Below are positions 54,877-64,000 of a stretch of DNA of 64,000 bases, piece after piece. The first letter of the stretch is position 1. Every line of letters begins with the position of its first letter. The notes below the pieces were generated by a model. That model did not search any database. It was not told where the DNA came from and was given only the letters and a program-made list of their open reading frames with translations. The position numbers and the translations under genes were made by a program. Source of the DNA: Lysinibacillus boronitolerans JCM 21713 = 10a = NBRC 103108 (GTDB lineage Bacteria; Bacillota; Bacilli; Bacillales_A; Planococcaceae); NCBI RefSeq assembly GCF_000772935.1, contig NZ_JPVR01000073.1, forward strand, positions 101,590 to 165,589, read 5' to 3'.

Positions 54877-55973
54877 GCAAATACCCCTTGTTGTTTTAAC
54901 ACTTCATCAAGTTGGCTAAGTAATGCTGCATTTTGAGCCTCTGTTCCAATTGTCACACGGATAAATCCTGGTAACCCTAATGCATTACCACTGCGCACAA
55001 TAAAGCCTCTTTTCATCAGCTCTTGGAAAACAACATCACTATCAGCATGAGTATCAAAGAAAATAAAGTTTGTATCAGATGGGAAGTATTTTAAATTATG
55101 CTTTTCACAAAATTCTACATATTGTTTTTTGCCTATTTCATTAGCTTCACGGCAGGCTTCAATATATTCTTGGTCACTGAGCGCTATGGCAGCAACAGCT
55201 TGACTTAAGATTGTATTATTGAATGGTGCACGAACAGGATCTAGCTTAGCAATAACATCAGGTTGGCCAATTGCATAGCCAACGCGGAACGAAGCTAAGC
55301 CATAAGCTTTAGAGAATGTACGAAGTAAAAGAACATTCGGATATTCATCAATGATTGGTAACGTATCCTTGTGGTCTGGATGTGTAACATATTCAATGTA
55401 TGCCTCATCAAGCACGACAAGGACATCGCTTGGAACCTTTGCAAGAAAGGCACGCAATGCAGCATCAGGAATGACAACGCCAGTCGGATTATTTGGACTA
55501 CATACCCAAACAATAGAAGTTTGGTCATCAATTGCAGCCAACATTGCCTCTAGATCATGTGCTCCATCTTGACAAGGCACTTTACGTACTTCAGCACCTT
55601 CAATTTCAGCATTGTGCCAGTATTGAGAGAAGGAAGGGTCGGCCATAACCGTGTTTACCCCTGGATACAACAGAGCACGAGTAATAATAGCAATGATGTC
55701 ATCGGAGCCGTTACCAAAAAGAAGCTGTGTCTCTTTCACACCTAGATGATTTGCCACAGCAGTACGTAGGTTTTGTGCATAGCCATCTGGATAAAGTGCA
55801 TGATTCACTGCATTATTTTGTAAATAAGCTGTTACCTTAGGTGAGCACCCGAATGGATTTTCATTCGACGCCAATTTAATAACTTCCTTTAAGCCATATT
55901 CACGTTGTACTTCTTCAATTGGTTTACCTGGCTTATATGCTTGCATACCGTCCAATTGTTGTTTCCACTTCAT
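54873..55973 (-). CDS. hisC: Histidinol-phosphate / aromatic aminotransferase
   Basis: 366 residues, fold type I PLP enzyme. SNENPFGCSP, FGNGSDDII, SPNNPTGV, DEAYIEYV and TFSKAYGLASFRVGY (Schiff-base lysine) are present. In B. subtilis the same gene serves histidine and also phenylalanine/tyrosine synthesis, fitting its place between aroH and tyrA. The trp genes that precede it in B. subtilis are absent. Confidence 0.94.
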   Translation of the reverse strand: MKWKQQLDGMQAYKPGKPIEEVQREYGLKEVIKLASNENPFGCSPKVTAYLQNNAVNHALYPDGYAQNLRTAVANHLGVKETQLLFGNGSDDIIAIITRALLYPGVNTVMADPSFSQYWHNAEIEGAEVRKVPCQDGAHDLEAMLAAIDDQTSIVWVCSPNNPTGVVIPDAALRAFLAKVPSDVLVVLDEAYIEYVTHPDHKDTLPIIDEYPNVLLLRTFSKAYGLASFRVGYAIGQPDVIAKLDPVRAPFNNTILSQAVAAIALSDQEYIEACREANEIGKKQYVEFCEKHNLKYFPSDTNFIFFDTHADSDVVFQELMKRGFIVRSGNALGLPGFIRVTIGTEAQNAALLSQLDEVLKQQGVFA

Positions 55974-55991
55974 CTAAAACATCTCCTCTAC

Positions 55992-56360
55992 TTATTTAGC
56001 CTGAGCCAAATCTGGTCTTAATTTTACTGCATCATTGAGATACAAGTGCTTTACATCTTTTTGGGCTACCTCTACGTTTGCATGTATTAATACACGAATA
56101 CATAATGGTAACGCTTCTGGCACATCCATTTCATGTGTACACATAACAGGGACATATTGCCAGCCATCCATCAAGCGTACTGCACGAGCAGGAAATGCTG
56201 AGGTAATATCTGGCGTTGTTGAAATGAGGATTGATGCGATATCATCAATTTCCACATTATTTGCAGCCACAACCTCACGCACTAATCTTGCTGTCTCATC
56301 CCATACAAGCTCTGGCTTGTCAGATTCAATTGTTATTGCTCCTCTAAGTCCACGAATCAT
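55992..56360 (-). CDS. aroH: Chorismate mutase, AroH type
   Basis: 122 residues, the trimeric AroH class: MIRGLRGAITIESD, ISTTPDITSAFPARAVR (active-site Arg in the following segment) and MDVPEALPLCIRVLIHAN. It converts chorismate to prephenate. Starts 4 bp inside the end of aroB. Confidence 0.96.
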   Translation of the reverse strand: MIRGLRGAITIESDKPELVWDETARLVREVVAANNVEIDDIASILISTTPDITSAFPARAVRLMDGWQYVPVMCTHEMDVPEALPLCIRVLIHANVEVAQKDVKHLYLNDAVKLRPDLAQAK

Positions 56361-57448
56361 ACAAGCACCTCCGCTAATAACTGTCTATATTCAGCATCTA
56401 TTTCTTGACATTCTTCTAAATCAATAGCTTTGACAAAAGGCTTACCAATTTTCTCCAAAAGAACAAATTGTAAGATGCCATATTCTGCTTTTTTATCTTT
56501 CATTAGGTAGCTAGATAATTGATCAAATGAATAATCACGCACAGCTTTAAAAGGATAGCCATTTTTTAACGCAAACTGTAAAAAGGATTGGGTGAACGTA
56601 CGATCGAGTTCTCCATATCGTTCACTCAATAGAAGACAATAGACGAGTCCAATCATTACCGCCTCACCATGTGCCACTTTGCCATAACCCGCAGCCGCTT
56701 CAATGGCATGTCCATATGTATGGCCTAAGTTTAAAAACTTTCGAACGGATTGCTCTGTTTCGTCCTCAGCAACAATTTGTGCTTTCACTTCAATTCCTTT
56801 TTTTAACTGCTTTGCTAGTTCATTTTGATTAAAATGAATCACCGAATCTCCTGTCATTAATTCCTCTAGCCAGGTCGGGTCAGAAATCATGGCATGCTTA
56901 ATTAACTCTGCTGTTCCTGAACGTACCTCACGCTCTGATAAGCTTTCTAAAAGGGCTGTATCATATATCACGCCTTCTGGCTGATAAAATGCGCCAATCA
57001 TATTTTTCCCTAGCGGATGATTAATGGCCGTTTTTCCACCAACTGCGGAATCATGCGCTAGAATAGTCGTTGGAATTTGAATAAACGGAACCCCACGCAT
57101 ATAGGTTGCCGCAACAAAGCCTGTTAAATCGCCAACTGCTCCTCCTCCAAAGGCAAAAATGAAGGATTTTCGGGAGCATTTTTGCTCTAATAAAAATGTT
57201 TGAGCTGCGTTGTATTGATCAAAGGTTTTACATGCTTCACCACCTGGCAAAATAAAGACCTCAAACTGGTACGGGAAATTTGCTTTGAAGTACTCTCCCT
57301 GTGCTGCCCAAACATTGACATCTGTAAACACAAAGAGCTTATCCGCATTTTGCAGTTTATCAGCAAATGCCTCCACAGCTTCAGTTAGAAATTGATGCCC
57401 AAGAACAACTTCATATTGATGCGATTTTGTTGCTACTGGTACACGCAT
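56357..57448 (-). CDS. aroB: 3-dehydroquinate synthase
   Basis: 363 residues. NAD-binding FGGGAVGDLTGFVAATYMRGV and metal ligands in LNLGHTYGHAIE, HGEAVMIGL are intact. It makes dehydroquinate from DAHP. Three bp after aroC, overlaps aroH. Confidence 0.96.
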   Translation of the reverse strand: MRVPVATKSHQYEVVLGHQFLTEAVEAFADKLQNADKLFVFTDVNVWAAQGEYFKANFPYQFEVFILPGGEACKTFDQYNAAQTFLLEQKCSRKSFIFAFGGGAVGDLTGFVAATYMRGVPFIQIPTTILAHDSAVGGKTAINHPLGKNMIGAFYQPEGVIYDTALLESLSEREVRSGTAELIKHAMISDPTWLEELMTGDSVIHFNQNELAKQLKKGIEVKAQIVAEDETEQSVRKFLNLGHTYGHAIEAAAGYGKVAHGEAVMIGLVYCLLLSERYGELDRTFTQSFLQFALKNGYPFKAVRDYSFDQLSSYLMKDKKAEYGILQFVLLEKIGKPFVKAIDLEECQEIDAEYRQLLAEVLV

Positions 57449-57451
57449 AAC

Positions 57452-58633
57452 TTAGAACCCCTTTGTATATTGACGATGCTCGTCAATTTGAGCTTGTAAT
57501 TGTGGTAGTTGATCACTATGGAATTGCTCTAAAATTGCATTCGCTATTTCCCAGGCAATAACATGTTCTGCAACTACAGATGCTGCTGGTACTGCACAGC
57601 TATCAGAGCGCTCAACACTCGCTTTAAACGGCTCTTTTGTTTCAATATCTACACTTTGTAATGGTTTATATAAAGTAGGAATTGGCTTCATCACACCACG
57701 TACAACAATTGGCATACCTGTTGACATACCACCCTCTAAGCCACCGAGTCGATTAGTTGCACGAGTATAACCTTCTTCTTCAGACCAAATGATTTCATCG
57801 TGCACTTCAGAACCCTTTCGACGTGCCATTTCAAAGCCAAGTCCAAATTCTACTCCTTTAAATGCATTAATGGATAGCATGGCTGCTGCAAGTTTCGCAT
57901 CCAGCTTACGATCATAATGTACATAAGACCCTACACCTGCTGGCATGCCTTCCACTATGACTTCTACAACACCACCGATCGAATCACCAGCTTTTTTCGC
58001 TTCATCAATTGCCTCAACCATTTTCGCAGAGGCGATAGGATCTACACAGTAGCAAGGATCCGCTTCGACAATGGCACGAATTTCTTCTGTTGTTTTTCCT
58101 TCTATTAAAGATGTATCGGCTTTGATTCCCACTATCTCTGTAACATGTGCAACAATGGAAATGCCTAGTTCATTAAGTAACGCCTTTGCCACAGACCCAA
58201 CTGCTACACGTACAGTTGTTTCACGCGCAGAGGAGCGCTCTAATACATTCCTTAAATCACGGTGACCATATTTCATGCCTCCGACTAAATCAGCATGACC
58301 TGGTCGAGGGCGTGAGATTTGACGCTTGATATCTTCAGGATTGATATCATCAGCTAATGGCTCTGCTCCCATAATTTTAGTCCAGTGCTTCCAGTCATCA
58401 TTTGTGACAACGAGTGCAACAGGAGATCCAAGTGTCTGACCATGACGAACACCAGCTACAATCTCCACTGTATCTGTTTCGATTTGCATGCGGCGCCCTC
58501 GTCCATGACCTCCCTGGCGACGTTTTAAATCGTGATTAATTTTTTCTGCTGTAATGGGTAAGAGTGACGGTAAACCCTCAATAATTGTCGTTAATTGAGG
58601 TCCGTGTGACTCACCTGCTGTTAAGTAACGCAT
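57452..58633 (-). CDS. aroC: Chorismate synthase
   Basis: 393 residues from the ATG nine bases after GGGAG (aroF in B. subtilis). [36 protein letters not shown] and [13 protein letters not shown] bind FMN and substrate. Leads the aro operon; a terminator stands between it and cheR, so it likely has a promoter in the 282-bp gap. Confidence 0.96.
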   Translation of the reverse strand: MRYLTAGESHGPQLTTIIEGLPSLLPITAEKINHDLKRRQGGHGRGRRMQIETDTVEIVAGVRHGQTLGSPVALVVTNDDWKHWTKIMGAEPLADDINPEDIKRQISRPRPGHADLVGGMKYGHRDLRNVLERSSARETTVRVAVGSVAKALLNELGISIVAHVTEIVGIKADTSLIEGKTTEEIRAIVEADPCYCVDPIASAKMVEAIDEAKKAGDSIGGVVEVIVEGMPAGVGSYVHYDRKLDAKLAAAMLSINAFKGVEFGLGFEMARRKGSEVHDEIIWSEEEGYTRATNRLGGLEGGMSTGMPIVVRGVMKPIPTLYKPLQSVDIETKEPFKASVERSDSCAVPAASVVAEHVIAWEIANAILEQFHSDQLPQLQAQIDEHRQYTKGF

Positions 58634-58800
58634 AAACACTTTCTCCCTTCAACTCGCTAAAGTATGTATTTTTCACTATAACATATATTCTTTAAAAAAA
58701 CAGTCCTTTTACGAATGTCTTTTAAGTAGTTACCATTTTCATAGATCTAAATGTGAATATTCTGAATGAAAGTTGTAAAAAAACAACTAGCTAAATTTTA

Positions 58801-58840
58801 TAAAAAATACGCCTTTGCTTATGATAAGCGAAAAGCGTAT
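58801..58840 (-). terminator. Terminator after cheR
   Basis: Stem ATACGC/GCGTAT plus GCTTA/TAAGC, six T on the minus strand, 76 bp past cheR. The remaining gap 58640-58915 shows no gene. Confidence 0.75.
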
Positions 58841-58915
58841 GAATTATCTATGTTTAATGCTTGGTCAACTATATGTACAATTGTGTCATTTGTACAAAGC
58901 TTTTCATCCATATTA

Positions 58916-59716
<801 letters not shown>

Positions 59717-59773
59717 TTACCATTATAGCGGAAAAGTCCCAATCCTGAAATAGTCTTTCTCATGTAAGCAAAT

Positions 59774-60004
59774 CTACTTGCTTGCGTTTTGTTTTTCCTC
59801 TAAAAGTAATACTTTCGACTGTTCTAATTCAAGTCTCATTTTTTCTGTCTCAATCGTATACGTTTCTAACCTAAGCTTTTCTAATTCTACTTCTTTTTCA
59901 ACAGCTTTTAGTTTTATTTTTTGTTGTCTAGTACGAGCGTCTGTAAAAATTCCAGCTAAAGAAATAATGACGCCTCCAATTATCGCTACAATGGCAATTG
60001 ACAA
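59774..60004 (-). CDS. Small membrane-anchored coiled-coil protein
   Basis: About 76 residues from a TTG after AAAGGAAG (a GTG three codons earlier is possible). One N-terminal helix (about 3-22, AIVAIIGGVIISLAGIF), then a charged coiled coil with regular Glu/Lys/Leu heptads to the end. The family is unknown. It lies 84 bp before cheR and after the terminator of the acyl-CoA operon, so it may be transcribed with cheR. Confidence 0.6.
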   Translation of the reverse strand: MSIAIVAIIGGVIISLAGIFTDARTRQQKIKLKAVEKEVELEKLRLETYTIETEKMRLELEQSKVLLLEEKQNASK

Positions 60005-60083
60005 TCCCTTCACTTCCTTTCGTTATTACGATTATACGGCAAAATGGAAAAAATAGTTTCATTTTTCAGGAATTTATTCCAAT

Positions 60084-60115
60084 AAAAAATGAAGGTAGTT
60101 TTGACCACCTTCATT
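60084..60115 (-). terminator. Terminator of the acyl-CoA operon
   Basis: Stem AATGAAGGT/ACCTTCATT with a 10-nt loop and six T on the minus strand, 14 bp after the ligase. Confidence 0.9.
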
Positions 60116-60128
60116 CTATCCATTATCG

Positions 60129-61754
60129 TTAGACTTGTATGCGGTATTCTTTTAAATCTTCTCGTAATTTAGCCTTTAAGAATTTACCTACAGACGTTTT
60201 CGGTACCTCGTCAATGAAGACAATATCATCAGGAATCCATGTTTTATGGAATTGTTGCTGTAGACTCTCTAGTAATTCTTCTTTAGTAATCGAATCCTTA
60301 AACTCTGGCTTTGCTACGACACAAGCTAATGGTCGCTCCAACCACTTTTCATGTGGAATGGCAATAACAGCCGCCTCAAAGACCTTTGGATGGGACATTA
60401 ATGCATTTTCAAGCTCTACTGAAGAAATCCATTCGCCACCACTCTTAATTAAGTCCTTTGTACGATCGGTGATTTTTATATAGCCATCTGTCGTCATCAC
60501 TGCAATATCGCCTGTATAAAGCCAGCCGTCTTTAAAGGCCTCTTCCGTTCGTTCATCCTGATAATATGCATTGGCAATCCATGGGCCTCTAATCGTAAGC
60601 TCTCCCATCGTTTTACCATCCCAAGGCACTTCACCATTTTCATTGACAATCCTAGTATCAATAAGAGGCATCGTCATACCTTGTGTTATCCGAACATTCA
60701 TTTTTTCATCATCCGTATAGTCCTGCATATGTGTTAAATATGTGGATAGGCTTACAAGAGGTGAGGTTTCCGTCATACCGTAACCTGTCATGTACGGGAT
60801 ATTAAGTTCTTGCTCAAAACCTCGAACAAGACCAAGTGGTGAGGCAGAACCTCCACAAACAATTAATCGCATAGACGATAGGTCACGAGGATTTTGACGC
60901 TGCTCCTGTAGTACGCCTAGCCATATGGTCGGTACCCCTGCTGTCAATGTGACTTTATACACATCAAATAATTCAAGCAATAGCTGTGGTGTAAACATCG
61001 GACCAGGTAAAACCTGTGTAGAACCAAATGCGACACTGGCAAATGGTAATCCCCATGCATTCGCGTGAAACATAGGTACAACAGGTAACACTACATCCGA
61101 CTCACAAATCGCAATACTGTCGGCAAGACCAGCTGCTAAACTATGGAGTACAATACTACGATGTGTATACACTACTCCCTTTGGCATGCCCGTCGTTGCA
61201 CTTGTATAGCACATGCCTGCAGGTGTATTTTCATCTAAATCTTCTGGGAATGTGAAATGTTCATCTGCCTCTGCAAGTAGCGCTTCATAGGAAAGAGCAT
61301 TTGGAATCGGTAAAGTTTCTACCGCAACAGCATCACCCATAATAATAAAATGCTTCACCGTTTTCAGCTGAGATACGATTGGTGCAATCAATGGCACGAG
61401 ATTATCATCTATTAATAATATTTCATCCTCAGCATGATTGATGACATAAGCAATATGCTCAGGGGATAATCGAATATTAATCATATGCAATACGGCTCCT
61501 GCACATGGTACAGCAAAGTAAGCTTCCAAATGGCGATGGTGGTTCCAAGCATATGTGCCCACCTTCATTCCTTGCTTCATACCCAGTTTCGTCAGAGCAT
61601 CAGCTAATCGGCGAGTCCGTTTGACATAATCTTTATACGTAAATTCGTGAATTGTAGTGGCACTTGTTCGAGAATAGATTTTCTTTGAGTGAAAAAATCG
61701 TTCTGCGCGATTCAAAAAACTTGTTAATAATAAAGGTGTATCCATCATATGCAT
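60129..61754 (-). CDS. Medium/long-chain fatty acid--CoA ligase (AMP-forming)
   Basis: 541 residues from the ATG after GAAGGGAAGCGG. P-loop-like YTSATTGMPKG, GYGMTETSP, the DGWLYTGDIA motif and the C-terminal KDLIKSGGEWIS and PKTSVGKFLKA segments are present. It belongs to the AlkK-like group. It activates a fatty acid for the thiolase/SDR pair upstream in the operon; chain length not deducible. Confidence 0.93.
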   Translation of the reverse strand: MHMMDTPLLLTSFLNRAERFFHSKKIYSRTSATTIHEFTYKDYVKRTRRLADALTKLGMKQGMKVGTYAWNHHRHLEAYFAVPCAGAVLHMINIRLSPEHIAYVINHAEDEILLIDDNLVPLIAPIVSQLKTVKHFIIMGDAVAVETLPIPNALSYEALLAEADEHFTFPEDLDENTPAGMCYTSATTGMPKGVVYTHRSIVLHSLAAGLADSIAICESDVVLPVVPMFHANAWGLPFASVAFGSTQVLPGPMFTPQLLLELFDVYKVTLTAGVPTIWLGVLQEQRQNPRDLSSMRLIVCGGSASPLGLVRGFEQELNIPYMTGYGMTETSPLVSLSTYLTHMQDYTDDEKMNVRITQGMTMPLIDTRIVNENGEVPWDGKTMGELTIRGPWIANAYYQDERTEEAFKDGWLYTGDIAVMTTDGYIKITDRTKDLIKSGGEWISSVELENALMSHPKVFEAAVIAIPHEKWLERPLACVVAKPEFKDSITKEELLESLQQQFHKTWIPDDIVFIDEVPKTSVGKFLKAKLREDLKEYRIQV

Positions 61755-61825
61755 TATACCGCTTCCCTTCATCTACGATTTTTTGAAACGATCAACACTA
61801 AAACAATTTAAACGAGAATTGGCCG

Positions 61826-62593
61826 TTACCTTGGTTGCATACGAATGGCACCATCCAATCGAATGACCTCTCCATTTAACAAGCCATTATGAATAATACT
61901 TTCAACCAAAAGAGCATATTCCGAAGGTTTACCAAGTCGTTTAGGGAACGGTGTCATTTGAGCAAGGGCTGTTCTTGCAGGCTCAGGTAACGAAGCAAAC
62001 ATCGGTGTTTCAATTAATCCTGGCGCAATGGTCATCACTCGGACACCGATTTCCGCAAGCTCTCTTGCAATCGGTAACGTCATCGCCGCTACGCCCCCTT
62101 TTGACGCGCTATAAGCAGCTTGTCCAATTTGCCCATCAAATGCAGCCACAGACGCGGTATTAATAATGACGCCACGCTGTCCATCCTCATTTGGCTCATT
62201 ATGCTGCATTTTATCCGCAACTAGACGAATGACATTAAATGTACCAACTAAATTAACCGTAATCACCTTTTCAAATAGAGCAAGGGCATGTATACCGCGC
62301 TTTGAAATAACTTTACTCGCATCTGCTATGCCAGCACAGTTCACTGCAACATTGACCTTACCAAAAGCTGCAACAGCCTGCTCTAGGCCTGCCGCCACGT
62401 CCTCTTCCTTTGTGACATCCACTCGTGCATAAAGGACATTTTGACCTAATTCCTCCACTAGAGCTTGTCCACGCTCATCATTCAGATCAAAAATAATCGC
62501 TTTGCCACCCTGCCCTACCAATTTCCGAACGGTTGCCTCTCCTAACCCAGAGGCACCCCCTGTTATGACTGCCACCACTTCATGTTCTTTCAT
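61826..62593 (-). CDS. SDR-family 3-hydroxyacyl-CoA dehydrogenase (HSD10-like)
   Basis: 255 residues. [11 protein letters not shown] binds NAD, NCAG at about 88, Ser in [11 protein letters not shown], and the YSASK active site at about 162. The subgroup resembles type II 3-hydroxyacyl-CoA dehydrogenase (17-beta-HSD10), which oxidises 3-hydroxyacyl- or 2-methyl-3-hydroxybutyryl-CoA. Between thiolase (15 bp) and ligase (71 bp). Confidence 0.92.
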   Translation of the reverse strand: MKEHEVVAVITGGASGLGEATVRKLVGQGGKAIIFDLNDERGQALVEELGQNVLYARVDVTKEEDVAAGLEQAVAAFGKVNVAVNCAGIADASKVISKRGIHALALFEKVITVNLVGTFNVIRLVADKMQHNEPNEDGQRGVIINTASVAAFDGQIGQAAYSASKGGVAAMTLPIARELAEIGVRVMTIAPGLIETPMFASLPEPARTALAQMTPFPKRLGKPSEYALLVESIIHNGLLNGEVIRLDGAIRMQPR

Positions 62594-62608
62594 CAGACAT
62601 ATCCCCTT

Positions 62609-63757
62609 TTACATTTTTTCAATGATTGTGGCATTGGCCATTCCCATTCCCTCACAAATAGCCAACAAGCCGTAACGATAATTCTCTCGCTCCATGCGAT
62701 ATAGCATAGTCGTTAACAATTTCGTACCAGTTGCCCCTAATGGATGTCCCAGTGCAATTGCACCACCATCAGGATTGAGCTTTTCTGGGTCTCCTCCTAT
62801 TTCATGCAGCCATACGAGCGGCACAGGTGCAAAGGCCTCATTTACCTCATATGTGTCAATATCCTCTATCTTGAGACCTGACCGTTCTAATGCTTTTCTA
62901 GTAGCCTCGATTGGCCCTGTCAGCATTAATGTCGGATCAGAGCCCACGACCACTCTTGTTACAATTTTAGCGAGTGGTTGAATGCCCAGTTCTCTTGCTT
63001 TATCCAATGCCATCACGACTACAGCTGAGGCCCCATCACTCATTTGGCTCGCATTGCCCGCAGTAATCACACCATTCTCCTGAAAAACGTTTTTTAATCC
63101 ATTTAAAATGTCAACGGTAGTTTCTGCTCGAGGACCCTCATCAACGGCAAATGTTGTCACTGTGCCATCCTCTTGTGGAACTTGAATAGGTAGTATTTCA
63201 GCTTGGAAATGACCCGCTTCAATGGCGGAAATTGCCCGTTGATGGCTTTGATAAGCATAGCTATTTAGCTGATCTTTCGATAAAGACCATTGGGAAGCAA
63301 TTTTCTCTGCTGATAATCCTTGATGAATAATATCATAATTTTCCTGTAAGCGTTTACCAGCATGTGCGTGTTGCATGTTTGAGCCCATTTGTACTCTTGA
63401 CATACTTTCTACGCCACCAGCAATGACAATGTCCATATCTCCCGCTAAAATGGCCTGTGCCGCGAAATGCACGGCTTGTTGGCTTGAACCACACTGACGA
63501 TCAATGGTTACTCCTGGCACACTATCTGGGAATCCAGCCATTAATAAAGAGGTACGCGCAATATTTGCCCCTTGTTCAGCTGTTTGCGTCACACATCCCA
63601 AAATAACATCGTCTACTTGTTCCTTACCAATGCCTGCACGCTTTACAACCTCCTGTAATACATCCGCTGCTAAATCATCTGCTCGAACTTGACTTAACGC
63701 GCCCTTACTTCTACCTACAGCAGTTCTCACAGCTGCTACAATCACCACTTCTCTCAT
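62609..63757 (-). CDS. Acetyl-CoA C-acyltransferase (thiolase)
   Basis: 382 residues from the second ATG, eight bases after AAGGGG. Acyl-enzyme Cys in DRQCGSSQQAVHFA (about residue 89), GGVESMSR, His in ALGHPLGATG and the last Cys in CEGMGMA, a small variation on the CxGGGxG motif. It cleaves 3-ketoacyl-CoA. Promoter-proximal gene of the module thiolase-SDR-ligase; an enoyl-CoA hydratase is not present. Confidence 0.94.
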   Translation of the reverse strand: MREVVIVAAVRTAVGRSKGALSQVRADDLAADVLQEVVKRAGIGKEQVDDVILGCVTQTAEQGANIARTSLLMAGFPDSVPGVTIDRQCGSSQQAVHFAAQAILAGDMDIVIAGGVESMSRVQMGSNMQHAHAGKRLQENYDIIHQGLSAEKIASQWSLSKDQLNSYAYQSHQRAISAIEAGHFQAEILPIQVPQEDGTVTTFAVDEGPRAETTVDILNGLKNVFQENGVITAGNASQMSDGASAVVVMALDKARELGIQPLAKIVTRVVVGSDPTLMLTGPIEATRKALERSGLKIEDIDTYEVNEAFAPVPLVWLHEIGGDPEKLNPDGGAIALGHPLGATGTKLLTTMLYRMERENYRYGLLAICEGMGMANATIIEKM

Positions 63758-63912
63758 GTCCATAACCCCTTTTTCACGTCATCCTCATAGTTTATTGACG
63801 AGTCTACTAAACTATTCCTAACTTAATTATCAGAATATTACATTATTTATTGTACATGAGTAAGAAGTTTTTAACAATTCTATATCGGAGTGATTCCTCC
63901 CCTTTTTGCGCA

Positions 63913-63946
63913 ATAAAAAAAGCAATCTCATAAATTGAGATTGCTT
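63913..63946 (-). terminator. Terminator after the edge gene (probable ndk)
   Basis: Perfect 11-bp stem AAGCAATCTCA and complement with a 5-nt loop and seven T on the minus strand. Confidence 0.9.
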
Positions 63947-63959
63947 GATCTATTCGAAA

Positions 63960-64000
63960 TTAAACTAAATCTTCACCGAAGAATAAGCCGATTTCGCGCT
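63960..64000 (-). CDS. ndk: C-terminal end of a probable nucleoside diphosphate kinase
   Basis: Only 12 residues plus a stop are inside the window: REIGLFFGEDLV. This matches the REI-LFF end typical of Bacillales Ndk proteins, and ndk is the gene preceding cheR in B. subtilis. Both facts are suggestive rather than proof. It is closed by a strong terminator. Confidence 0.5.
   Translation of the reverse strand, partial: REIGLFFGEDLV

Noticed and set aside
56035..56427. 130-residue + strand frame across aroH/aroB
   Set aside because: Antisense to two well-recognised enzymes.

Overview
The window looks like a chromosomal segment of a low-GC, endospore-forming Bacillaceae, most likely Lysinibacillus or a close relative. 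The reasons are a gerA/gerB/gerC germination operon, an SLH-anchored surface enzyme, strong AGGAGG ribosome sites with frequent TTG and GTG starts, and a right half that follows the Bacillus subtilis cheR-aro-qcr-dapB-cca-birA-pan-dinG gene order. The genus is an inference. I see no rRNA, tRNA, CRISPR array, transposase or phage gene.

Region 1 (1-9.8 kb) is a mixed accessory stretch: a truncated soluble chemotaxis receptor, a VanW lipoprotein, a LysM-CAP secreted protein, a seven-helix protein of the Pyr4-type transmembrane terpene cyclase family, a polyphenol-oxidase/nucleosidase (YlmD-like) protein, a germinant receptor operon and an amino acid permease.

Region 2 (10.2-22.1 kb) is a self-contained reductive pyrimidine degradation locus. 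A minus-strand operon encodes beta-ureidopropionase, dihydropyrimidinase, PreT, PreA, an NCS1 permease and a 69-residue unknown protein. Divergently, a PucR-type regulator precedes a beta-alanine/omega-aminotransferase and a CoA-acylating methylmalonate/malonate semialdehyde dehydrogenase. Together they would take uracil or thymine to acetyl- or propionyl-CoA. A 16-bp palindrome lies between the two arms, and two operon spacers hold stable hairpins.

Region 3 (22-30.4 kb) holds a small DUF378 membrane protein, an alkylation-response operon (adaA-alkA-ogt), a PEP-mutase-like enzyme, a decayed GGDEF diguanylate cyclase, and an MFS transporter plus CocE/NonD hydrolase pair facing a TetR regulator.

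Region 4 (30.4-46 kb) holds dinG, an SLH 5'-nucleotidase, panBCD behind a structured leader that ends in an intrinsic terminator, a padR-DUF1700-DUF4097 envelope operon, birA, cca, bshA, mgsA, dapB, a MazG-like ypjD and a divergent YitT-family gene.

Region 5 (46-64 kb) holds a YugP-type metalloprotease, ypjA, the menaquinol:cytochrome c reductase (qcrABC), ypiF/ypiB/ypiA, and the aromatic operon aroC-aroB-aroH-hisC-tyrA-aroA headed by cheR. Compared with the remembered B. subtilis order, the trp genes are missing between aroH and hisC and bshB1 is missing between mgsA and bshA. A thiolase-SDR-acyl-CoA ligase module has been inserted between cheR and what looks like the end of ndk at the right edge.
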